Assembly (NCBI GenBank): GCA_050011155.1
Contig: JBEKJP010000006.1
Span: 47,459 to 111,458, forward strand
DNA: 64,000 nt
Direction: 5' to 3'
Source of the DNA: Palsa-504 sp050011155
GTDB lineage: Bacteria; Actinomycetota; Actinomycetes; Streptosporangiales; Streptosporangiaceae
Shown here: positions 34,859 through 41,760 of the stretch, one piece after another
Layout of the letters: each line of letters opens with the position of its first letter
Position numbering within the stretch: the first letter of the stretch is position 1
Made by a program: the position numbers and the translations under genes
Notes under the pieces: model-generated
What the model was told of the DNA's origin: nothing
Databases searched by the model: none
The model's input: only the letters and a program-made list of their open reading frames with translations

Positions 34859-35841
34859 AGCGAGGACAAGGCCGTACGGGCGATGTCGTCGCAGATGACC
34901 GGGCTCGCCCCGCCGACGCCGAGCCCGGCCGCCAGCGCGCCGTCGTCGTAGACCGGCAGGCCGCCGGGCACGCCAAGCACCGGCGGGGCCACCAGCGCCG
35001 CCACGGCCTCGGCCGGGCCGAACACGGAGCGCAGGTCGCCGCTCTCGACACCGAACAGCGCCGCCGCGCCCGCCACCGCCTGCGCGACGGCCACCCCGCC
35101 GGCCGGGGCGCCGTCCATCAGGTCCTGCTGGACCGGATCACCGCCGCGGTCCACCACGGCGACCGCCACCCGGAGCTTGCGCCGCTGCGCCTCGGCCATG
35201 ACGGCGTCGCAGAGCGTCCGGGCCCAGCCGAGCTGGGCCTGGCGGCTGGCTGGCGGCGCGGCGGCCATGCCCAGGCTGTCGGCCGGGTCGACGACCAGGT
35301 CGCCGAAGCGCTGCTCCCAGCGCTTGCGATCGTCCCCGTGCTGCCCGGTGTACGGGACACCCAAGGCGTAGGCGATCAGCAGATCCTCCGGGTTGGCCGG
35401 CCTGCCGTCCGCGCTCAGCGCCCGCGGGTCCACCCCCTCGGGGAAGAACGGGCTCACCGTCGCGCCCGACGCCGCGATGCCGGCCACCACGCTCAGCCTG
35501 CCGCTGGCATCGGCGCTGATCGGCATCCCGCCCGCGCCGGGGAACAGCGCCTCGGGGGAGGCCTGGACGAACCCGGTCGCCACCGGCCCGGCGATCGTCG
35601 TCATCCGGTGCAGGTGCTCGGCGCTCGGGATCTGCTGCGTGGCCGAGATCCAGGCCTTGGACCGGGCCCGCGCCATCCCGCCGGGACCCCCGCCGTCCAT
35701 CCGGGACGCGGTGACCAGCGCCCCCGACGCCCCGACGACGGCGATCCCGCCGCGCAGCCCGAGCTGCTCGGCCTTGTCGACGGCGCGCTGCACCAGCCCG
35801 CGGGCCTCGGCCAGGCCGAGGTCCCGCGGATGCACTCCCAC
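34855..35841 (-). CDS. Tandem GlcG/HbpS-like (DUF336) protein
   Basis: 328 residues made of two HbpS/GlcG-type domains. The first (LAEARGLVQRAVDKAEQLG, GASGALVTASRMDG) and second (LGWARTLCDAVMAEAQRRKL, VDRGGDPVQQDLMDGAPAGG) are recognisable repeats. Single-domain members bind haem or sit in glycolate and diol catabolic operons as accessory proteins of unclear activity, and a fused pair is less common. The start is a GTG at 35841, 3 bp after the stop of the upstream SDR gene, and the end overlaps the reductase gene. There is no export signal, unlike extracellular HbpS. Confidence 0.78.
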   Translation of the reverse strand: MGVHPRDLGLAEARGLVQRAVDKAEQLGLRGGIAVVGASGALVTASRMDGGGPGGMARARSKAWISATQQIPSAEHLHRMTTIAGPVATGFVQASPEALFPGAGGMPISADASGRLSVVAGIAASGATVSPFFPEGVDPRALSADGRPANPEDLLIAYALGVPYTGQHGDDRKRWEQRFGDLVVDPADSLGMAAAPPASRQAQLGWARTLCDAVMAEAQRRKLRVAVAVVDRGGDPVQQDLMDGAPAGGVAVAQAVAGAAALFGVESGDLRSVFGPAEAVAALVAPPVLGVPGGLPVYDDGALAAGLGVGGASPVICDDIARTALSSL

Positions 35842-35844
35842 GGC

Positions 35845-36654
35845 CTAGGCCCCGACCATGTTGTAGCCGCCGTCGGCCACCATGTAGCCGCCGGTCATGT
35901 GCGAGGCGTCGTCGGTGGCCAGGAACAACGCGGTGCCGGCCAGCTCGGCCGGGGCCGGGATCCTTCCCATCGGCGTCATCGACGTCAGCTGCTCTTTCCG
36001 TCCCGACTGCCAGTCCTTGCGGCCCAGGGTGGCCTCGGTCTCGATGAACCCGGGCGCGAAGACGTTGACCCGGACCGTGGGCGCGAACGCGTGCGCGTAG
36101 GACTTCGTCAGGCCCAGCAGCCCGTACTTGGCCGCGGCGTACTGCGGCGCCCGCGCGCTGCCCCGCACGATCACGGTGGACCCGATGTTCACGATGGCGC
36201 CGTGGCCCTGATCCAGCATCCGCGCGCCGAACTCGTGCACGCAGAGCATGGTCCCCTTGATGTCGACGCCAAGGACGTGGTCGATCGACTCCTCGGTGAT
36301 GTCGCGCCAGGACATCTGCTCCCTGGCGACGTCGCCGACATTGTTGACCAGGACGTCCACCCCGCCGAGGTGCTCGAAGGCGGCGTCGGCCATGGCCTTG
36401 ATCTGCTCCCAGTCCACGATGTCGGCCTGGAGCAGCACCGGGGTGCTGCCCGCCGCTTCCACCCGGTCGGCGGTGCGCTTGGCGCCCTCGGCCGAGCTGC
36501 GGTAATGGACGCCCACCGCGCGCGCCCCCTCCTGGGCGGCACGGACCGCGATCTCGGCGCCGAAGCCGGTGCCGGCGCCGGTGACGACCACCGACCGGCC
36601 TGCGAAGCGGCGCGGAACAGGTACAGGGGCGAGAGACACGAGGTGTCCTTCCAT
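35845..36654 (-). CDS. Short-chain dehydrogenase/reductase
   Basis: 269 residues. NAD(P) motif VVTGAGTGFGAEIAV, NNVGD, catalytic Ser in NIGSTVIVRGSA, intact YAAAKYG (YxxxK) and the Pro-Gly turn APGFIETEA, ending in VADGGYNMVGA. Basic HYRSS after strand 2 suggests NADPH preference. It is the second gene of the four-gene minus-strand operon; the upstream SDR gene is 24 bp away and the GlcG-like gene 3 bp downstream. A long N-terminal lead (MEGHLVSLAPVPVPRRF) before the fold may mean a later start. Confidence 0.9.
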   Translation of the reverse strand: MEGHLVSLAPVPVPRRFAGRSVVVTGAGTGFGAEIAVRAAQEGARAVGVHYRSSAEGAKRTADRVEAAGSTPVLLQADIVDWEQIKAMADAAFEHLGGVDVLVNNVGDVAREQMSWRDITEESIDHVLGVDIKGTMLCVHEFGARMLDQGHGAIVNIGSTVIVRGSARAPQYAAAKYGLLGLTKSYAHAFAPTVRVNVFAPGFIETEATLGRKDWQSGRKEQLTSMTPMGRIPAPAELAGTALFLATDDASHMTGGYMVADGGYNMVGA

Positions 36655-36678
36655 CTGTGTGGTTTCGGGATTTCGGGG

Positions 36679-37437
36679 TCAGACCAGGACCCGGCCGCCG
36701 TCGACGTACAGGACCTGGCCGGTGATGAAGCGGGCCCGGTCCGAGGCGAGGAACGTGACCGCGTCGGCCACCTCCTCGGGTCGGCCGAGCCGCTCGGCCG
36801 GGACGAGCGATTCCAGGTCGGCCCGGTGGTTGTCCCGGTCGAGGTAATCCTTGGTCAGGTCGGTCTCGATGTAGCCGGGCGCGACCGCGTTGACCGTGAC
36901 GCCGTACCGGGCCCACTCGCGCGCCATGACCCGGAACATCTGGTTCATGCCGCCCTTGGTCGCCGCGTAGGGCCCGTGGTGGGCGTGGGCCAGCAAGCCG
37001 GAGACCGACGACACGAATACCATGCGGCCGTACCGCTGCTCCACCATGAGCCGCCCGACGGCCTGGCCGAGCCAGTACGCCGTGGACAGGTTCAGGGTGA
37101 GGGTGTCCTCCCAGTCGTCGTCGGCTAGGTCGAGGACCGGCTTGCGCACGTTGCGCCCGACCGCGTGCAGGAAGACCTCGGGCGTCCCGACCAGGTCAGT
37201 CGCCTCGCGGACGGCCGCGCGGCAGGCCTGGGCGGTGCGCAGGTCGGCCAGCAGCGGCTTGACCTCGCGGCCGGCCTCCTTGGCCGCGCGTACCACGGTG
37301 TCCAGGTTTTCCTGGCTCACGTCGACGAGTGCGACCCGCGCGCCCTGGGCGGCCAGGCTCAGCGCGCTGGCCCCGCCGAGCCCGCCGGCTCCGCAGACCA
37401 GGGTCGGCCGTCCGTCGAGCGTGAGCCAGTCCTGCAT
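36679..37437 (-). CDS. Short-chain dehydrogenase/reductase (FabG-like)
   Basis: 252 residues. Cofactor motif VCGAGGLGGASAL, DVSQEN after strand 2 (NAD-type acidic residue), AVGRN in place of NNAG, active-site Ser in FVSSVSGLLA, and YAATKGG with the catalytic Tyr and Lys. The C-terminus is QVLYVDGGRVLV. It is the first gene of the operon that continues to the ketopantoate reductase-like gene. A 19-bp palindrome lies 25 bp upstream of its start, between it and the divergent IclR gene. Likely a hydroxy-acyl or alcohol dehydrogenase in the catabolic route. Confidence 0.9.
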   Translation of the reverse strand: MQDWLTLDGRPTLVCGAGGLGGASALSLAAQGARVALVDVSQENLDTVVRAAKEAGREVKPLLADLRTAQACRAAVREATDLVGTPEVFLHAVGRNVRKPVLDLADDDWEDTLTLNLSTAYWLGQAVGRLMVEQRYGRMVFVSSVSGLLAHAHHGPYAATKGGMNQMFRVMAREWARYGVTVNAVAPGYIETDLTKDYLDRDNHRADLESLVPAERLGRPEEVADAVTFLASDRARFITGQVLYVDGGRVLV

Positions 37438-37461
37438 AGGGGGCCTATCCTTCGCGGTTAA

Positions 37462-37480
37462 GTTCTCGTATTATGAAAGT
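37462..37480. promoter_or_regulatory. 19-bp imperfect palindrome, proposed IclR operator site 2
   Basis: GTTCTCGTATTATGAAAGT. The right half ATGAAAGT is identical to site 1, and the left half matches the ACTTTCRT consensus at 5 of 8 positions. A second partial palindrome, GAAAGTCGCTTTC, overlaps its right arm. It lies between the divergent SDR operon and the IclR gene, where it could control both. Confidence 0.5.
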
Positions 37481-37607
37481 CGCTTTCTGAATACCGTAGC
37501 CGACCTGTCGCGCGGCTGTCCAGGGTCCCCAGGGCCCCCGCGAGCGTCCGCCGAGGCCACAATAGGCTGAGGCCGGATACCTCATCACCGAGGAGGAAAG
37601 GCCACCC

Positions 37608-38495
37608 ATGCCTCGCCGCCCCGCCAGTTCCGCGTCCGCGGCGCTCAGCCCGGCCTCCGTCCCGGCTACCCCATCCTCGGCCCCATCCTCGGCCGGCGCC
37701 CCGCCCGGGCCGGAACGGCCGGAATACCGGGTGGAGGCCCTGGCCAAGGGCCTGCGCATCCTGTCGCTGTTCGACGAGCAACGCCCGTCCTGGCGGGTCA
37801 GCGACCTCGCCGCCGCCGCGGGCCTGCCGATGCCGACCGTGTACCGGGTGGTCATGACGCTGGCGTCCGAGGGATACCTGGATCACCTGCCCAACGGCGA
37901 CTACCGGCCGGGGGTGCGCACCCTGACCCTCGGCACGGCCGCGCTGCGCAGCCTCGACCTGGTGGCCATCGCGACGCCGAAGCTCACCGAGCTGGGCGAG
38001 CGGACGGGGGAGACGGTGAACCTGGCCGTGCTCAGCGGCGACCGCGTCCTGTACCTGATCCGGCTGCGCAACTCCGACCTGGTCACCGCGAACATCCAGG
38101 TGGGCTCCACGCTCCCGGCCGTGCACACCTCGATCGGCAAGCTGCTGCTCGCCTACCTGGGCGAGGCCGACCTGGCCGCGCGCGTCACCGACGCCTCGTT
38201 CTCGGCCAACTCCGGGCCGAACGCCAAGGTCTCCCTGGCCGAGCTGCGCGAGGAGCTCCGCACCATCCGCGACCAGGGCTGGTCCATGCAGGACGAGGAG
38301 CTGGCGTACGGGCTCCGCTCGGTGGCCGCGCCGATCACCGGCCCGGACGGCCGCGTGCTGGCCGGGGTCAACCTGGCCGTCCAGGCCCAGGACTGGTCCA
38401 CCCAGCGGATCATCCGCGAGCTGCGGCCCGCGGTGCTGACCACCTGCGCGGAGATCTCCGCCCTGGTATCCGACACGAGCGCCAGTTCCCTGTGA
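37608..38495 (+). CDS. IclR family transcriptional regulator
   Basis: 295 residues. A Pro/Ser/Ala-rich N-terminal extension of about 40 residues precedes the winged helix (YRVEALAKGLRILSLFDE, then WRVSDLAAAAGLPMPTVYRV as recognition region). After it comes the GAF-like IclR effector domain (TPKLTELGERTGETVNLAVL, HTSIGKLLLAYL, DDEELAYG-type segment read here as DEELAYGLRSVAAP). IclR proteins bind palindromes near their own and target promoters and respond to small metabolites of the pathway. The family of 19-bp palindromes at 23874, 33824, 37462 and 39120 is the natural candidate target set. The CMD gene starts within its last codons (GTGA overlap). Confidence 0.9.
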   Translation: MPRRPASSASAALSPASVPATPSSAPSSAGAPPGPERPEYRVEALAKGLRILSLFDEQRPSWRVSDLAAAAGLPMPTVYRVVMTLASEGYLDHLPNGDYRPGVRTLTLGTAALRSLDLVAIATPKLTELGERTGETVNLAVLSGDRVLYLIRLRNSDLVTANIQVGSTLPAVHTSIGKLLLAYLGEADLAARVTDASFSANSGPNAKVSLAELREELRTIRDQGWSMQDEELAYGLRSVAAPITGPDGRVLAGVNLAVQAQDWSTQRIIRELRPAVLTTCAEISALVSDTSASSL

Positions 38496-39082
38496 GTTCC
38501 GGCGCCCGCATCCCCAGGCTCGCCCCGGCCGAGCTCGACGGCGAGCAGCGCGCGCTCTACGACGCGATCGCAGGCGGCCGCCGGGCCCAGGGCCCGCAGT
38601 TGTTCCGGCTGACCGACGCCGACGGGCGCCTCGAGGGGCCGTTCAACGCCTTCCTGCTGCAGCCGCGGCTCGGCTCCGCCCTGCAGGCGCTCGGCACCGC
38701 GGTGCGCTACGAGACCAGGCTCAGCGACCGGTGCCGCGAGATCGCGATCCTGGTGGTCGCCGCGCACTGGCGCTCGGACTTCGAGCGGTACGCCCACGAG
38801 GCCGTCGGCCGCGCGGCCGGCCTGACCGAGGCCGAACTGGCCGCCGTCTCCGATGGCGACTACGGCGCCCTCGGTGACCACGAGGCCGTGGCCGCACGGA
38901 CGGCCGCCGCGCTGGCGGCCCGCGGCGACCTCGACGACGCCGAGTACGACGAGGCGATCGGCCAGCTCGGCCCGGACGGCCTGTTCGAGCTGCTCACCCT
39001 GGTCGGCTACTACGCCACCCTCGCCCTGCAGCTCCGCGTCTTCCGCGTCCCGGCCCCCGAGGAGAAGCCCTTCCCGGGTTGA
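38492..39082 (+). CDS. Carboxymuconolactone decarboxylase family protein
   Basis: 196 residues, GTG start overlapping the IclR stop by 4 bp. All-helical CMD/AhpD-like fold (LGTAVRYETRLSDRCREIAILVVAAHW, given in part; ERYAHEAVGRAAGLTEAELAAV in part). The redox CxxC of AhpD is absent; the motif region reads HWRSDFERYAHE, as in CMD-type relatives. Such proteins occur in aromatic and lactone catabolism or as peroxide-detoxifying partners. Coupling to the IclR gene puts it in the regulator's transcription unit. A dimer or hexamer in the cytoplasm is expected. Confidence 0.85.
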   Translation: MSSGARIPRLAPAELDGEQRALYDAIAGGRRAQGPQLFRLTDADGRLEGPFNAFLLQPRLGSALQALGTAVRYETRLSDRCREIAILVVAAHWRSDFERYAHEAVGRAAGLTEAELAAVSDGDYGALGDHEAVAARTAAALAARGDLDDAEYDEAIGQLGPDGLFELLTLVGYYATLALQLRVFRVPAPEEKPFPG

Positions 39083-39119
39083 CACCGGCCCCGCCTGGAG
39101 CCCAAGATGAGCGAAAGTT

Positions 39120-39138
39120 ACTTTCGTAGAACGAAAGC
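39120..39138. promoter_or_regulatory. 19-bp palindrome, proposed IclR operator site 3
   Basis: ACTTTCGTAGAACGAAAGC, with arms complementary at 7 of 8 positions around AGA. It matches site 1 at 15 of 19 positions. It lies 11 bp upstream of the FAH-family ATG at 39150. An overlapping second palindrome (CGAAAG, TTA-centred, 39112-39126) extends it to the left. Confidence 0.6.
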
Positions 39139-39149
39139 GAGTCGCGGTC

Positions 39150-40043
39150 ATGAAGCTGGTCACCTTCGACGCCGGCCGGGTCGGCCGCCTGGAAGGCGAG
39201 GGTGAGGACGCGGTCGTCGTCGAGCTCGACTGCGCCTCGACGCGCGAATGGTTCGAGCGCGGCGGAACGGCCGGCGAGACGGGCGAGCGGCTCCCGCTGG
39301 CGGACGTCCGGCTGCGGGCGCCGATCGTGCCGAAGAAGTTCTTCCACACCGCCGGGAACTTCTCCGATCACCACGAGGAACTCCAGGCCGTGGACTGGTC
39401 GCACCCGGTGCACAAGGGGATCGTGTTCTTCCAGAACGTCGACGCGATCATCGGCCCGGATGACGCTATCGTCTACCCCGAGGGCCTGACCAAGGAACTG
39501 GACTACGAGCTCGAGCTCGCCATCGTCATCGGCAAGTCAGGCAAGTTCTTCGGCCCAGCCGAGGCGGCGGACTACATCGCCGGGTACACGGTCTTCAACG
39601 ACATCACCGCCCGCGACATCCAGCGCCGGGAAATGCAGTCGGGCGTGTTCTCGTTCTCCAAGGCGATCGACACGTTCTGCCCGATCGGCCCGTGGATCGT
39701 CACCAAGGACGAGGTCCCCGACGCCCAGGCGCTGGCCATGGAACTGCGCGTCAACGGCGGCGTCCGCCAGCGCGGCAACACCGCCAAGATGCTCATCGAC
39801 ATCCCGCACCTGGTCGCGCACCACTCGGCCCAGGGCTACTCGGCCGGTGACATCCTCACCACCGGGACGATCTCGGGCGTGGCCGCGGTCCAGCCCAACC
39901 CGTTCGAGTTCTACCTGCAGCCCGGCGACAACATCGAGGCCGAGATCGAAGGCGTCGGCATCCTCCGCAACCACGTCGTCCCCTGGGCCGCCGCCCACGA
40001 CACGCCCCCCTACTCCACCGACCTCTACTCCTCGACCAGTTGA
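39150..40043 (+). CDS. Fumarylacetoacetate hydrolase family protein
   Basis: 297 residues. N-terminal subdomain, then FHTAGNFSDHHEE with the family's catalytic His region. Metal ligands lie in ELDYELELAIVIGKSGK (two Glu) and in FNDITARDIQ (Asp), with FCPIGPWIVT and GDILTTGTISGVA near the C-terminus. FAH-family enzymes cleave C-C bonds of acylpyruvate or diketo acids, or hydrate and decarboxylate related intermediates, with Mg2+ or Mn2+. It is the first gene of the plus-strand catabolic series and has an operator-like palindrome at its start. The FAD monooxygenase gene follows directly. Confidence 0.9.
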   Translation: MKLVTFDAGRVGRLEGEGEDAVVVELDCASTREWFERGGTAGETGERLPLADVRLRAPIVPKKFFHTAGNFSDHHEELQAVDWSHPVHKGIVFFQNVDAIIGPDDAIVYPEGLTKELDYELELAIVIGKSGKFFGPAEAADYIAGYTVFNDITARDIQRREMQSGVFSFSKAIDTFCPIGPWIVTKDEVPDAQALAMELRVNGGVRQRGNTAKMLIDIPHLVAHHSAQGYSAGDILTTGTISGVAAVQPNPFEFYLQPGDNIEAEIEGVGILRNHVVPWAAAHDTPPYSTDLYSSTS

Positions 40044-40054
40044 GCGCGGGCCGC

Positions 40055-41254
40055 ATGCACGTTCTTATCGCCGGGGGAGGGCTGTCCGGGCTGGCCCTGG
40101 CGCAGGGGCTGATCAAGGACGGGCACACCTGCGAGGTCTTCGAGCGCGACGCCGACGACACCCGCAAGATCGGCTACTACCTGCACATGAACGCCGACGG
40201 GGGCGAAGCGCTGCGGCGCTGCCTGCCGGGCGACCTGTTCGAGCTGTACGCCGAGACCTCCCGCCGGACCAGCGACCGGAGCGCGTCGTACGTCCTGGAC
40301 GATCAGCTCAACGAGCTGAGCTCGCAGCCCCACCTGGGCCCGCCCAACGACGGCGAGCGCCCGCACACCGGGGTCCACCGGCGGACGCTGCGCGCCATCC
40401 TGCGCGCCCGGCTGGGCGACTCGTTCCACCCCGGCACGGCCGTCACCGGTTACCAGGAGAGCCCGGGCAAGGTGACCGTGACGCTGGCCGATGGCACCAC
40501 CGCCGAGGGCGACGTCCTGGTCGGCGCCGACGGCATCCGCTCGGCGGTCCGCCAGCAGAAGCTCCCCGGCACCACGGTCATCGACGCCGGCGTCCGCGGC
40601 CTCGGCGTCTTCGGCCGGACGCCGCTGACCCGCGAGCTGGCCGCGCAGCTGCCCTCGCACCTGTTCGACGGCGTGATCATCGCCGCCGACCGCCAGGGCG
40701 CGCGGCTCCTCATCGCGGTCTACCGCCCCCGCCAGCCCGCCGCCGAGGCGGCCAAGGCGATCGCCCCGGACGTGACGCTCGAGCCGGTCGGCGACTACGT
40801 CATGATCAGCTGCAGCGTGCCGCCCGGCACGGTGATCCCGCCCGCCGCGCAGTGGTCGGACGGCACGCCGGCCATGCTCCGCGGCGCCATGCTGGCCGCG
40901 ATCGAGGGCTGGCACCCCGCCGCCCGGGCCCTGGTCGAGCACGTCGACCTGGCCTCGATCTTCGTGATCCCGTTCGGCTTCCTCGAGCCCGCCCCGCCCT
41001 GGGAGCCGTCCCGGGTCACGCTGGCCGGCGACGCCGCCCACGCCATGCTCCCCACCCTCGGCCTGGGCGCGAACCTGGCCCTGCGCGACGCCGCCAGCCT
41101 GCTCGGCCAGCTCTCGGCTGACCAAGACCTCATATCCGCCATCGGGACTTACGAGCAGGGGATGCGCGACTACGTGTACCCGTTCATGCGGATGACGATG
41201 GAGCACGACCGGCAGTTCGGCGGCGGCGCCCTTGAGGGCCGCGAGCAGTCGTGA
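40055..41254 (+). CDS. FAD-dependent monooxygenase (PHBH-like)
   Basis: I chose ATG 40055 because it puts the Rossmann motif at the N-terminus (MHVLIAGGGLSGLALAQGL); a TTG at 40040 overlapping the FAH stop is possible. 399 residues of class A flavin monooxygenase: GxGxxG above, VGADGIRSAVR (DG motif) and GDAAHAMLPTLGLGAN (second FAD motif). These enzymes hydroxylate phenolic or other activated rings using NAD(P)H and O2. It follows FAH and overlaps the VOC gene, consistent with ring attack followed by C-C hydrolysis. The reductase at 23885 is not required for this class. Confidence 0.88.
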   Translation: MHVLIAGGGLSGLALAQGLIKDGHTCEVFERDADDTRKIGYYLHMNADGGEALRRCLPGDLFELYAETSRRTSDRSASYVLDDQLNELSSQPHLGPPNDGERPHTGVHRRTLRAILRARLGDSFHPGTAVTGYQESPGKVTVTLADGTTAEGDVLVGADGIRSAVRQQKLPGTTVIDAGVRGLGVFGRTPLTRELAAQLPSHLFDGVIIAADRQGARLLIAVYRPRQPAAEAAKAIAPDVTLEPVGDYVMISCSVPPGTVIPPAAQWSDGTPAMLRGAMLAAIEGWHPAARALVEHVDLASIFVIPFGFLEPAPPWEPSRVTLAGDAAHAMLPTLGLGANLALRDAASLLGQLSADQDLISAIGTYEQGMRDYVYPFMRMTMEHDRQFGGGALEGREQS

Positions 41255-41760
41255 TGCACGCTCTGCACCACATCGGGTACTGGGTCGAGGACCTGGACAG
41301 CGCCTGCAAGCAGTGGGGGCGGGAGCTTGATGTCGGCCCGTTCGACATCATCGGGCATGTGCCGTTCGAGGAGTTCACGCTGTTCGACGGCGGCCAGCCC
41401 GTTACGGACGTGGTTTTCGACCATGCCGCGGCCTTCGCCGCCTGGGGGCCGGTCGTGGTCGAGCTCGGCCAGGTCCACGCGGCCGACGAGCGGCTGCTGG
41501 CGGCCTACCGGGTGGCCCCCGGCGCGATCAGCCACGTCTCCTGGATCGTGCCTGACCTGGAACGGGAGAGCGCGCGGCTGGCGCGGCGCGGCTGCCGGCT
41601 GATCAACACCGCCCGGTCGGGCCCGATCGAGGTCGCCTGGCACGACGGCGGCCCGCTGTTCCCGCACCCGGTCGAACTGCACCAGCACAACGACGTGATC
41701 GCCGGCCTGCACGGCCGCCTGTCCGCGCTGCGCGCGGACACTGCCGTGGCCCCCGCATGA
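41251..41760 (+). CDS. VOC superfamily protein
   Basis: 169 residues, GTG 41251 or ATG 41254 start overlapping the monooxygenase stop. Two-module vicinal-oxygen-chelate fold (LHHIGYWVEDLDSACKQWG, AISHVSWIVPDLERES). Metal-binding candidates are His near residue 6, Glu in FEEFTLF, His in ISHVSW and Glu in PVELHQHN. The pattern fits glyoxalase/lactoylglutathione lyase-like or ring-cleavage-related proteins; the reaction is not assignable. Its stop overlaps the methyltransferase start (ATGA). Part of the FAH, monooxygenase, VOC, methyltransferase operon. Confidence 0.85.
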   Translation: MMHALHHIGYWVEDLDSACKQWGRELDVGPFDIIGHVPFEEFTLFDGGQPVTDVVFDHAAAFAAWGPVVVELGQVHAADERLLAAYRVAPGAISHVSWIVPDLERESARLARRGCRLINTARSGPIEVAWHDGGPLFPHPVELHQHNDVIAGLHGRLSALRADTAVAPA

